DNA from: Paraspadella gotoi
Lineage: Eukaryota > Chaetognatha
Assembly: GCA_051294375.1 (NCBI GenBank)
Contig: CM119266.1
Location: forward strand, 811,554-875,553
Direction: 5' to 3'
DNA length: 64,000 bases
Under the pieces are notes generated by a model. It made no database searches, had not been told where the DNA came from, and saw nothing but the letters and a program-made list of their open reading frames with translations. Positions 1 to 11,322 of this stretch are shown piece by piece; the first letter of the stretch is position 1, and every line of letters starts with the position of its first letter. Both the position numbers and the translations under genes were made by a program.

Positions 1-5
1 CTCAC

Positions 6-2207
6 TTTCAAGTCCTGTTTTCCGTGAGCCTGTGACATTAGAGTTTCACAGGCGCTCGACAGACCGAGTAGAGCCGAGTTTCCACAGACGTTCACGATCG
101 CCGTCGATATTCCTGACGTGGTGATTTATATTTATATAGAATAGAACTCAACACTAACATTCCTTTCCTCTTCTGTCGCTAATATTAAAGATATAATAAC
201 ATTAGCTACAATCATTGTAAATTTCCGAAAGCACCCCTTTTCTGTTCCGAATTTCTAAACTTAATAATTAAAACCTTGTGGCGAATCCTAAATTCGCCTC
301 CCGTATAGCTTGGTGAAACTTAGCTCGTTCCATTGACTTGGACAGCTAAGTACTCATTTACCAACCGTGAGTTCCGGGTTCAAACCCCTTACCCCTTACC
401 CCTTACCCCTTACACCCCTGGCATCACACATGTCCTTCCATATTAACCTAAATATTTAAAGCTAATATCTTACCAAATCCTTAATCCTAAAACTTAACCC
501 TAACCCTAATTTCTACTCAAAAACCTGAATCAATAATATATTGCCAAATCAATAACCTAATCTTTCATATAATCATTAACTCAAAACCTTAACCTAAACT
601 ATGATTTAAAAGCTTACTTCTTTTTATGTTAAAGCTAAAATGGGACAATTTCGAAATATAATGCCAAACCGAGAACCACGTCTTAAGTTTTACTTTTAAC
701 TTTTAACATTTTTTCTTACATTCCCCTAATCGATTTGAGGCTTATTCCATTTTAAAAAGGAAGAGCTAGGCACAATTTTAGTGAAATTAATTAAACTTAT
801 GTAATCGCCATTACGTCACCATTCTTTCTGGCCATCTTGATAAGGTGATAAGTTTTTTCGATTTCGAGCGCCGCGAATCTTTATCTTGATGGCCAAAAGG
901 TGTAATAGTATATCTCTTATGTATCCTTAATTTATTTGTAAACTTAAAACAGAGAAAAAACCTATCGAAAAAGAACAAATAATGAAATAAAGCGAAAAAA
1001 GACGAAAGAAAAACATTGGTTAAACTTAAAATCCACAAAAGTAATTATTTCATTATTTTGTACGCAGACGCAGCTGGGGAAATCCGAATAAAAAAATACG
1101 TATATTTACGTGAATTATACGAAATTCGTTGGTTCTTATACATTTGGGAGAATAGCAAACACGTAGAGTAGGTAGGTTTACTATAGCACAGATATGGGAA
1201 AGAATTACACACCGTCATTAGGCTGATCTGAAGAGACAGAAATAATTGTTATGAGTTAGTGACAGAACCGTTCAATATCAAGCAGTCCCTGAGATTCGGA
1301 TAAGGCTGTCACACTGAGTTACAGGCGGGTTAAGCGACCCGTACCTCTTAACTGCTAGGCGGCCACCGGGTAGAACGCCGGACCTTTGGGTTGGGAGGAA
1401 AATGGCTTGCCTCCTGCACCAATGGCCGCTGATGAACGGTTGGTGGATTTTAGTCCACCATACTTTTTTAAATGTCTTTTGAACGCCTTTTGACACAACC
1501 ATCAGTTTAAAACTTACCCACGGCGCATACCTTACCCACAGCCATGACTCACACATAGCCGCCCTTGCGAAGTTTTCTTACAGACAGATAGAGCGAGACT
1601 CACCGTAGACTTTCTCTCTTGACTTACCCTTGGCCACTATCTCAAGACTCACCCACGGCCGCCAGCGCGTCTTTCCCCAGTCTCCCGATAAAAGGAATAG
1701 AGATGAATCCAAACATGACGAGCGCCAATTGCGTCAGGATGATCGGCCAACAGAGCGACACCAAATGGACCAACGTCGCCCAACACCCCGTCGGGAAAAA
1801 ATGGTGGCACAACAGCTCGTAGCATGTTGTCGCTTTTCTAAAAATAGATTTTATGATTTAGTGATTGTGATAGATAGAGTGTTTAAGTAAAATTATGACG
1901 TTATCTCAACAACTGTGAAATAAAAACCAAATTATTGATCACGAATAACAAGAAAGCCAAATTAATAAAATTATTCTAAAACAGAGAAAATACTATACTA
2001 TACACGGCCTCACGTCCACCATCGTTCAGCCAAAATCCATTGGCTCAGAGGGGGAACACACCATCCCAGGCGTAGTGTTCCATCCACACTTCCACAGTCC
2101 TAACGACTTCCCTCTGCGTTGGCAAAGCGAGACCGTCCTATACCCCCACAATACGTTTTTAAAGTTAAAATTTCTCACAAAATTAACGCTTACCCCTTCG
2201 CCGTCAT
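6..2207 (-). CDS. MATE/SLC47 multidrug and toxin extrusion transporter, 5' exons (partial)
   Basis: Three exons are readable on the minus strand: 2207-2194 (14 nt, ATG then a GTAAGC donor), 1832-1653, and 112-6. The gene runs off the left edge. The product would be a proton-coupled exporter of organic cations in the plasma membrane. Exon 2 encodes the first transmembrane helix, with a W-P-I-I-L-T-Q-L core followed by F-I-G-R-L-G-K-D-A-L-A-A-V, the MATE counterpart of the GHLGK-EL-AV motif. Exon 3 encodes a typical second helix with L-G-L-S-S-A-C-E-T-L-M-S-Q-A-H-G, matching the SACDTLxSQxYG signature. Phases join correctly (2, 1, 0) except that exon 2 here is 180 nt instead of 179, because CCC replaces CC at about 1793. 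This one-base shift looks like a sequence error, since the copy at 12509-12686 lacks it. The gene is divergent to the CUB/LDLa gene. Confidence 0.85.
300..420 (+). repeat. tRNA-like SINE fragment with a CCCCTTA tail
   Basis: A region with a D-arm-like AGCT...AGCT pairing is followed by GGGTTCAAACCCC, which fits the pol III B-box, and then by four CCCCTTA-type units at about 388-415. A tRNA-like head followed by a short tandem tail is the structure of tRNA-derived SINEs. The anticodon loop is too long for a functional tRNA. It lies in MATE intron 2 on the opposite strand. Confidence 0.4.
1302..1465 (-). repeat. Dispersed repeat, family A (copy 1)
   Basis: About 150 bases recurring at 5003-5142 in the opposite orientation within the same arm, and again in the right arm. 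Shared blocks in the 5003 orientation include TTCATCAGCGGCCATTGGTG, GGAGGCAAG, TCTACCCGGTGG and CGCCTAGCA. The family is not a simple repeat and has no coding potential of its own. A short interspersed element or MITE is likely. Confidence 0.7.
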
Positions 2208-3001
2208 GTTGATCCCTACGCATTCACGAATCACTTTCTTTCGATTCACATTTTACGTTGGATTCTCCTTTCTGCCGAAAATGAATTATAGGTTTAATCC
2301 CACAAGAGTGAAAAAAAAAGTTTTTTCATTCCTTCATTCGAACGAATGGAGTCGTTTCGTTGAAGGACGAAGGCAGGGACGACAACGACGACGACAGAAA
2401 ATTCCGACCAATCAACTGGAAATGATACCGGCGCTTTTTAGCCCACAAATAATTTTTTTAATCATTCGAGTAGTTCACAGTATAATATTTTTTTCTACAA
2501 TGCATATGTCTCATTCCAAAATGTTCTATGTTTAAATATTTTATTTACTATTTGTGATGTATTGTCAAGAGCGGATTACATTATAATTTAAAATACCGAA
2601 TTAGTCAAACAATTTCGCGGCGCAAAATATTATATCAAAATTTAAAAAAAGACCTAGTCGCGGCAGACGTACTATGAGAAAGTTTTTTTAATATTTTAGT
2701 ATTATGACTACTTGAAAGAAGACTGCTAAAAAAGTAATAATATTTTTTTTAAATCGTTGCAAAAAATAAAGCAGTATTTTCGTTTTAATATTTAATATAA
2801 AATAAGCTTACTCCATTTTCTATTTGTGCAAGTTGTCAGTACTAAACCCCGAAAAACTTAATAGCACAACCACTTGCAATTTTGAGTAATTATAATTCAA
2901 TCCGCACAAATTCTCCAGTCTCTATTTGATTAGTTGGAATTATTGCGGATTCAAAATTGTATTTCAACGTTTAGAGAAATTTTCACAACTCCGACTCACC
3001 T

Positions 3002-3042
<41 letters not shown>

Positions 3043-3226
3043 AACCTGACTCACCTTTTTTTGTTTTCAGTGTCATGTCACTGTCATGTTAGTGTCGCTC
3101 AGTTAGCTCCAATAGCAATACCTAAATTTCTTTTGACTATTTTTGGTTGTAAAGTAAAAATTTACAATCGGCGAAAAAGTATATTCTTCTATTCACATCT
3201 ATGTTTGATTCGTGCCAAATTTCAAA

Positions 3227-3284
<58 letters not shown>

Positions 3285-3800
3285 CAATATCTTCGGAAAG
3301 CGCCCCATTTCAGTTCCTAATCCGTCAATTTAATTTTAGCCCTAATGTTTAACCAAATGCTTAATTTTTAACCCTAATTCCCAACCTGATACCATATCCT
3401 TAAGCCCAATCAACCAAACTTTTTACCAATTCCCATGCCCAATTCTTCACCCTAATACTACTAAATGGTCAGGCTCACGCTCATGGTCCCGATTTTTCGC
3501 TCTGCACAAATGACGTTGCTTGCGGAATTGGTCAATGGTCAATAATTGAATAAGAATAAAACATATCTGTGAATATTGCAATGTTGTCGATTTTTTTTTG
3601 TTGCTTAAAATAAAGAATTTTCAAGGTTTTTCGGCACGGATATATTATAGAGCTGGTTATTAATCAATAGAAAGCGGGAGCAATCTCGTACCTGCCCTGG
3701 GTGCCGACTGCCTGGGGTAAAAATATCGAATGACACTCGGCAAAGTGTAATGGGTTAATTGAAATTGCGACCGACGGGATTTACAGAATCGGAGGGAGGG

Positions 3801-3803
<3 letters not shown>

Positions 3804-3886
<83 letters not shown>
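3804..3886 (+). repeat. GA microsatellite (about 83 bases)
   Basis: Uninterrupted GA dinucleotides. The right-arm counterpart is the CT run at 10314-10396. Confidence 0.97.
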
Positions 3887-3887
<1 letters not shown>

Positions 3888-5002
3888 CCCGTAATGATAA
3901 AATTACCTCCATTATATTGTGGATCAGTCATTGGAGTTTTAAGGGCGAAATGAATGGTTACATTACGTGTCCCAATTACCTGACAGATTATTTGGTTGTT
4001 TTTTTAATATACTTTGAGTGGTATAGGGAAGCAATTAGTCACATTGTCACAACTTGCGCAGAAAGTCCCGAAATAGGTGAACGATCGGTTGATCTGAAAC
4101 ATGGCATTCATGAAAAAAATAAAGGAAGTTGAAAAGTGAGTCGAATCTCTTGAGTTGAGGTTTTATATACATTATATTACATACAAACCCGCTCCCTTCA
4201 AAACGAAACCTTTATTAATTTATTTATGTTGAAACAACGCGTTCTTCTGTCTTATATATATATATTAAGGCGGGCCAAAATTAAACACTTTTTATAACTT
4301 TTAGTTCTTTCAAAAAAATTCCTTTTTTCTTTCTATTACTAAATCGATTTTCAATGCAACTTTTTGAATTAGTTCATTGGGTTGCTGCACTGAAGCTTTT
4401 AAATATTTATTAATACATAACAAATAACAAAATTTTTTTTAAAAAATTGTATTTTTAAGAACGGATTCCTATAAAGCTTGAAAAGTTAAATGAAGGTTAG
4501 CACTACAATTTTTTAAAATTTTGACAATAAATTGGTTAAAAATAGAAAAAACCTTAAAAAATCATCATCATCATCATCATTGGCTTAATTTCATAGTTTT
4601 TTTTAAATTTTACTAATAAAACAAAAGATTTAAAAAAAATTATATTAATAACCTTAAAGCTCTATTAGATATATTAAAAAAATTGAAAAATAAAAAAAAA
4701 ATTTGAAACTTTATATAGTAATAAAATAATCTTTAAATGCTTCCGTGCGCTAATTAATAAGATAAATTTTAAATTTTTTTTTTATTTTCATTATCTCTAA
4801 CAGTCACTTAACCATTATTTATTTTGAAAGAACTTCTAGTTTTCAACCTGTTCGGCCTAAATATATATTTATATTTCTTTTTTTTATAGCGTCTTTTCTC
4901 GTACTTGAAACAACGCATACTTCTGTCTTTCAAATCCTGTTTTTTTCTCCATGTGGTCTCTTCAAAGTAATTCTGCATTTATCAGATAATAACTAATAAC
5001 TA

Positions 5003-5142
5003 TGATGGACTAAAACCACCAATCGTTCATCAGCGGCCATTGGTGTAGGAGGCAAGTCATTCCCCTTTTATCCCAAAGGTGGTTCTACCCGGTGGTCGCC
5101 TAGCAATTAGGAGGGATGGGGCCTTAACCGCCTGTAACAGCC
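5003..5142 (+). repeat. Dispersed repeat, family A (copy 2)
   Basis: Shares the same ordered blocks as 1302-1465 but in the opposite orientation and with more divergence. The two are therefore independent insertions and not products of the large palindrome. Confidence 0.7.
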
Positions 5143-6255
5143 ATATTGAATGGTTTTATCATTAAACATATTAATAATTATTATCTTTTTATAATTTTTT
5201 AGCGTAGTCAATATTATAAGCTTTTTGGGTTAAGTCTTTAGCTGGCTTATATTTAAATAATACATATTTCTATGAAAAAAATTGAAAAGATTTTATTTGA
5301 TTTAAAATTTTTTAAGATGTTATTGCTATCGTTGGCAGTAAGATGTTAGAAATTTTTTCTGCAACTGGATCACGGGTTAACTGCTAAAATCCAGTTATAA
5401 AATAATATTGTTCATTTAAAAATAACTCAATCACGATTCATGCATAGCTTTCAGAGAGAGAGAAAGAGAGATGGATATGTAATTACAGGAAAATTTCCTA
5501 ATTTTGTAGTACCATTGATACTGTAACAATACTAATTTTCTTTACTGTTTAATTTGACTCGGAATATGCAAATGAGAGATTAAAGAACATGAAGAACGAT
5601 TATACACACAACGCTGAGGAAGTAACTTGTGATAGATATATGAGAATATTATCATTATTATTCCAGATTTATTACACTGTCTAGTAAGGTGGAACAGGTT
5701 ACAAACTAACAGAAGTATAAAATTTAATCAAAATCTAGCATCATAAGTCTATTTGGTTGTAAAAGGATAAAATACTTTAGTTGCAGACTATTTCATATTG
5801 TAAAAAATGTTAAATTCTGGACCGCCTTACTGTCTACATTTTAATTTCTTTGGCGGTTTCGGGAGATTTAAAAGGAAATTTTTTAATTTACAATTTTTTT
5901 TTCTTTTTAATTGTGTTTGGTGTTACTTTTTTCTTTCTTTCATTCTTAGTTGTTTTTTTTTCTTCCTTCCATCTTCAAGCAAGTCTTTAAAAAATATCTA
6001 CATTTCTATTTTACATACCTGTATAATTTGCTTTATTTATATCATTTGCTTTATTTATATCATTTGCTTTATTTATATCAAAACGCCTCATTAAAACTAC
6101 TGAGAAATTGAGTCTTCAAGAAGAAGAAGACGGAAACTAAACAAGTGATATACGCGGTTATTCCTACATGAAATTAGACAAACAATATTTCAATGTTATC
6201 GATTTTATGATTTATTCATTCTCGATTTTCTCCTCCCTCCCCCCGCCCCCACCAG

Positions 6256-9200
6256 GCGGACAACAAGGACTGGCGCCTGATGATCAACGTGGAATTTCTG
6301 GATCTCAACGACATAAAATTCGGGACGTGTGAAGATGTCTTGCAGATTTTCGATAAAAACACCAACATCGGATACCCAATGGTGGGAACGGCCTTTATTC
6401 CTTTCGTTCTCTTTTAAGTTTTGTCTTTGTTTTAATTCCGTTTTCTTTTCGTTTTGTTCTCTCAATTTAATAATCGAAATTATGTGATTAAGCTGGATAT
6501 AAATTTTTGATGGAATCGTTGGAGTGGAAAGGAGTTTAAATTTGAAAACCAAAAGATACATATATTTTAATATTTAAAAGTTTCTCTCTATCTCTGATTA
6601 ATTGATTGATTGATTTATTTATTTATTACTAATTTGGTTAAAAGATTGATTGATAATTTTTTTATTTATTTATTGAGAAATTTTTTATGATTTATAATGT
6701 TATGATCTAGTAGTTATGATTAGTTATGTTTTTCTTTCTCTCTATGAATTTTCTTTTTACATTCATTGGACAATGGACATTAAGGCGTAGTGAAAGTTGC
6801 AGATCAAAATTCGAATAGTTAATCATGAACTGTCTTGGACTAAAGAACATTGATATATAAAAAAATTTATTTTAAAATTGCTTAATTTTCGCATACGCCC
6901 ATATTTATACATAGTACTTAGAAAATGTAAAAATTTTAAAATTATGTTTTGTAAGTTTCGAATTCTTCATAAGTCTTAATCAAAAATTCTTTCATTATGT
7001 TAGCCAAAAATTTAAAAAACTATTTTTTATGCTAAAATTGAAATATAGGTTAATAANNNNNNNNNNGTCTTAATCAAAAATTATTTCATTATGTTAGCCA
7101 AAAATTTTAAAAACTATATTTTTTATTCTAAAATTTAAATATAGGTTAATAATAATAGTTTTTTAGGATTTTGATCNNNNNNNNNNNNNNNNNNNNNNNN
7201 NGTAGATCACGAACAGGCTTGTACCTGTGAACATTTTTAAATAAAAAAAAAATTATTTTTAAATTTTCGCATACGCCCATATTTATACATAGTACTCACC
7301 ATAGAAAATGTGAAAATTTTTAAATGTTTTTTTCTTATTTTTAAAGCAGATTCGAATTCCTCACGAAAAGTTTATAAAATGAACAATAACTCTTTTTAGA
7401 AAATTATTTCATTAAGTGGATCAAAATCCTAAAAAACTATTATTATTAACCTATATTTCAATTTTAGCATAAAAAATAGTTTTTTAAATTTTGGCTAACA
7501 TAATGAAAGAATTTTTGATTAAGACTTATGAAGAATTCGAAACTTACAAAACATAATTTTAAAATTTTTACATTTTCTAAGTACTATGTATAAATATGGG
7601 CGTATGCGAAAATTAAGCAATTTTAAAATAATTTTTTTATATATCAATGTTCTTTAGTCCAAGACAGTTCATGATTAACTATTCGAATTTTGATCTGCAA
7701 CTTTCACTACGCCTTAATGTCCATTGTCCAATGAATGTAAAAAGAAAATTCATAGAGAGAAAGAAAAACATAACTAATCATAACTACTAGATCATAACAT
7801 TATAAATCATAAAAAATTTCTCATAAATAAATAAAAAAATATCAATCAATCATTTAACCAAATTAGTAATAAATCAATCAATAAATTAATCAGAGATAGA
7901 GAGAAACTTTTAAATATTAAAATATATGTATCTTTTGATTTTCAAATTTAAACTCCTTTCCACTCCAACGATTCCATCAAATATTTATATCCAGCTTAAT
8001 CACATAATTTCGATTATTAAATTGAGAGAACAAAACGAAAAGAAAACGGAATTAAAACAAAGACAAAACTTAAAAGAGAACGAAAGGAATAAAGGCCGTT
8101 CCCACCATTGGTATCCGATGTTGGTGTTTTTATCGAAAATCTGCAAGACATCTTCACACGTCCCGAATTTTATGTCGTTGAGATCCAGAAATTCCACGTT
8201 GATCATCAGGCGCCAGTCCTTGTTGTCCGCCTGGTGGGGGCGGGGGGAGGGAGGAGAAAATCGAGAATGAATAAATCATTAAAGGGTAACATTGAAATAT
8301 TGTTTGTCTAATTTCATGTAGGAATAACCGCGTATATCACTTGTTTAGTTTCCGTCTTCTTCTTCTTGAAGACTCAATTTCTCAGTAGTTTTAATGAGGC
8401 GTTTTGATATAAATAAAGCAAATGATATAAATAAAGCAAATGATATAAATAAAGCAAATTATACAGGTATGTAAAATAGAAATGTAGATATTTTTTAATG
8501 ACTTGCTTGAAGATGGAAGGAAGAAAAAAAACCAACTAAGAATGAAAGAAAGAAAAAAGTAACACCAAACACAATTAAAAAGAAAAAAAATTGTAAATTA
8601 AAAAATTTCCTTTTAAATCTCCGAAACCGCCAAAGAAATTAAAATGTAGACAGTAAGGCGGTCCAGAATTTAACATTTTTTACAATATAAAATAGTCTGC
8701 AACTAAAGTATTTTTCCTTTTACAACCAAATAGACTTATGATGCTAGATTTTGATTAAATTTTATACTTCTGTTAGTTTGTAACCTGTTCCACCTTACTA
8801 GACAGTGTAATAAATCTGGAATAATAATGATAATATTCTCATATATCTATCACAAGTTACTTCCTCGCGTTATTGTATAATTCGTTCTTCATGTTCTTTC
8901 ATCTCATTTGCATATTCCGAGTCAAAATTAAACAGTAAAAGAAAATTAGTATTGACTTAAAGACTTAACCCAAAAAGCTTATAATATTGACTACGCTAAA
9001 AAATTATAAAAAGATAATAATATATTAATATGTGTTAATGATGAATCCATTCAATATGGCTGTTACAGGCTGGTTAAGTGCCCCATCCCTCCTAATTGCT
9101 AGGCGACCACTGGGGTAGAACCTTTGGATAAAAGGGGAATGACTTGCCTCCTACACCAATGGCCGCTGATGAACGATTGGTGGATTTTAGTCCATCATAG

Positions 9201-10312
9201 TTATTAGTTATTAGTTATTATCTGATAAATGCAGAATTACTTTGAAGAGACCACATGGAGAAAAAAACAGGATTTGAAAGACAGAAGTATGCGTTGTTTC
9301 AACGTACGAGAAAAGACGCTATAAGAAATAAGAAATATATATATATATTAGGCCGGAACAGGTTGAAAACTAGAAGTTCTCTCAAATAAATAATGGTTAA
9401 GTGACTGTTAGAGATAATGAAAATAAAAAATAAATTTAAAATTTATCTTATTAATTAGCGCACGGAAGCATTTAAAGATTATTTTATTACTATATAAGTT
9501 TAAATTTTTTTTTTATTTTTCAATTTTTTTAATATTTCTGATAGAGCTTTAAGGTTATTAATATAATTTTTTAAAATTTGTTTTATTAGTAAAATTTTTA
9601 AAAAACTATGAAATTCAGCCAATGATGATGATGATGATGATTTTTTAAGTTTTTTCTATTTTTAACCAATTTATTGTCAAAATTTTAAAAAATTGTAGTG
9701 CTAACCTTCATTTAACTTTTCAAGCTTTATAGGAATCCGTTCTTAAAAAATACAATTTTTTTAAAAAAATTTTGTTATTTGTTATGTATTAATAAATATT
9801 TAAAAGCTTCAGTGCAGCAACCCAATGAACTAATTCAAAAAGTTGCATTGAAAATCGATTTAGTAATAGAAAGAAAAAAAGAATTGTTTTGAGAGAACTA
9901 AAAGTTATAAAAAGAGTTTAATTTTGGCCCGCCTTAATATATATATATAAGACAGAAGAACGCGTTGTTTCAACATAAATAAATTAATAAAGGTTTCGTT
10001 TTGAAGGAGCGGGTTTGTATGTAATATAATGTATATAAAACCTCAACTCAAGAGATTCGACTCACTTTTCATCTTCCTTTATTTTTTTTCATGAATGCGA
10101 TGTTTCAGATCAACCGATCGTTACCTATTTCGGGACTTTCTGCGCAAGTTGTGACAATGTGACTAATTGCTTCCTATACCACTCAAAGTATATTAAAAAA
10201 AAAACCAAATAATCTATCAGGTAATTGGGTCACGTAATGTAACCATTCATTTCGCCCTTAAAACTCCAATGACTGATCCACAATATAATGGAGGTAATTT
10301 TATCATTACGGG

Positions 10313-10399
<87 letters not shown>

Positions 10400-10986
10400 C
10401 CCTCCCTCCGATTCTGTAAATCCCGTCGGTCGCAATTTCAATTAACCCATTACACTTTGCCGAGTGTCATTCGATATTTTTACCCCAGGCAGTCGGCACC
10501 CAGGGCAGGTACGAGATTGCTCCCGCTTTCTATTGATTAATAACCAGCTCTATAATATATCCGTGCCGAAAATCCTTGAAAATTCTTTATTTTAAGCAAC
10601 AAAAAAAAATCGACAACATTGCAATATTCACAGATATGTTTTATTCTTATCAATTATTGACCATTGACCAATACGCAAGCAACGTCATTTGTGCAGAGCG
10701 AAAAATCGGGACCATTTGTAGCAAAAAAACGTGAAAAAACACCAATCAGGATTGGCGATTCCATTTCGCTTGATCGATTCGATTTTGGTGGCTTGATACT
10801 CCTGCGATGGTAGTATTAGGGTGAAGTATTGGGTATGGAATTTGGTAAAAAGTTTGGTTGATTGGGCTTAAGGATATGGTATCAGGTTGGGAATTAGGGT
10901 TAAAAATTAAGCATTTGGTTAAATATTAGGGCTAAAATTAAATTGACGGATTAGGAACTGAAATGGGGCGCTTTTCGAAGATATTG

Positions 10987-11061
<75 letters not shown>

Positions 11062-11253
11062 GAGTTTGAAATTTGCACGAATCAAACATAGATGTGAATA
11101 GAAGAATATACTTTTTCGCCGATTGTAAATTTTTACTTTACAACCAAAAATAGTCAAAAGAAATTTAGGTATTGCTATTGGAGACTAACTGAGCGACACT
11201 AACATGACAGTGACATGACACTGAAAAAAAAAAAGGTGAGTCAGGTTGACAGT

Positions 11254-11322
<69 letters not shown>

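Larger units (their letters stand above)
113..1652. other. MATE intron 2 (minus-strand gene)
   Basis: AT-rich non-coding sequence between MATE exons 3 and 2. It holds the tRNA-like repeat at 300-420, short TTAACCCTAACCCTAA-like units near 486-516, and a dispersed repeat at 1302-1465. The outer border of the inverted repeat is near 970. No further exon was recognised. Confidence 0.5.
2208..6255. other. Spacer between the divergent MATE and CUB/LDLa genes
   Basis: AT-rich sequence expected to hold the MATE promoter and 5' exons of the CUB/LDLa gene, including the missing start of the CUB domain. No exon could be recognised with confidence. It contains CT arrays at 3005-3035 and 3226-3282, a GA array at 3804-3886, an ATC run near 4561, degenerate TTAACCCTAA-like units at 3335-3450, repeat family A at 5003, and a three-fold 18-base tandem (TTTGCTTTATTTATATCA) at about 6028-6080. 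Confidence 0.5.
970..7056 (+). repeat. Left arm of a giant inverted repeat
   Basis: This segment reappears in reverse complement at about 7430-13366. Matching landmarks include 975-1195 with 13131-13364, the MATE exons at 1653-2207 with 12135-12686, the GA array at 3804-3886 with 10314-10396, and the CUB exon at 6256-6381 with 8106-8231. The arms differ by scattered substitutions, one-base homopolymer indels, different microsatellite lengths and at least one block difference near 3465. This arm connects to MATE exon 3 outside the repeat and carries the CUB exon in the right direction for splicing, so it is taken as the native copy. Confidence 0.92.

Noticed and set aside
2119-2535. Open frame of 138 codons on the plus strand in the MATE promoter region
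   Set aside because: It overlaps the antisense of MATE exon 1, is not preserved in the right-arm copy, and has AT-rich low-complexity codons.
3759-3953. Open frame encoding a long R-E repeat, mirrored at 10247-10441
   Set aside because: It is simply the GA microsatellite read as codons. Other CT/GA arrays give similar L-S or R-E frames.
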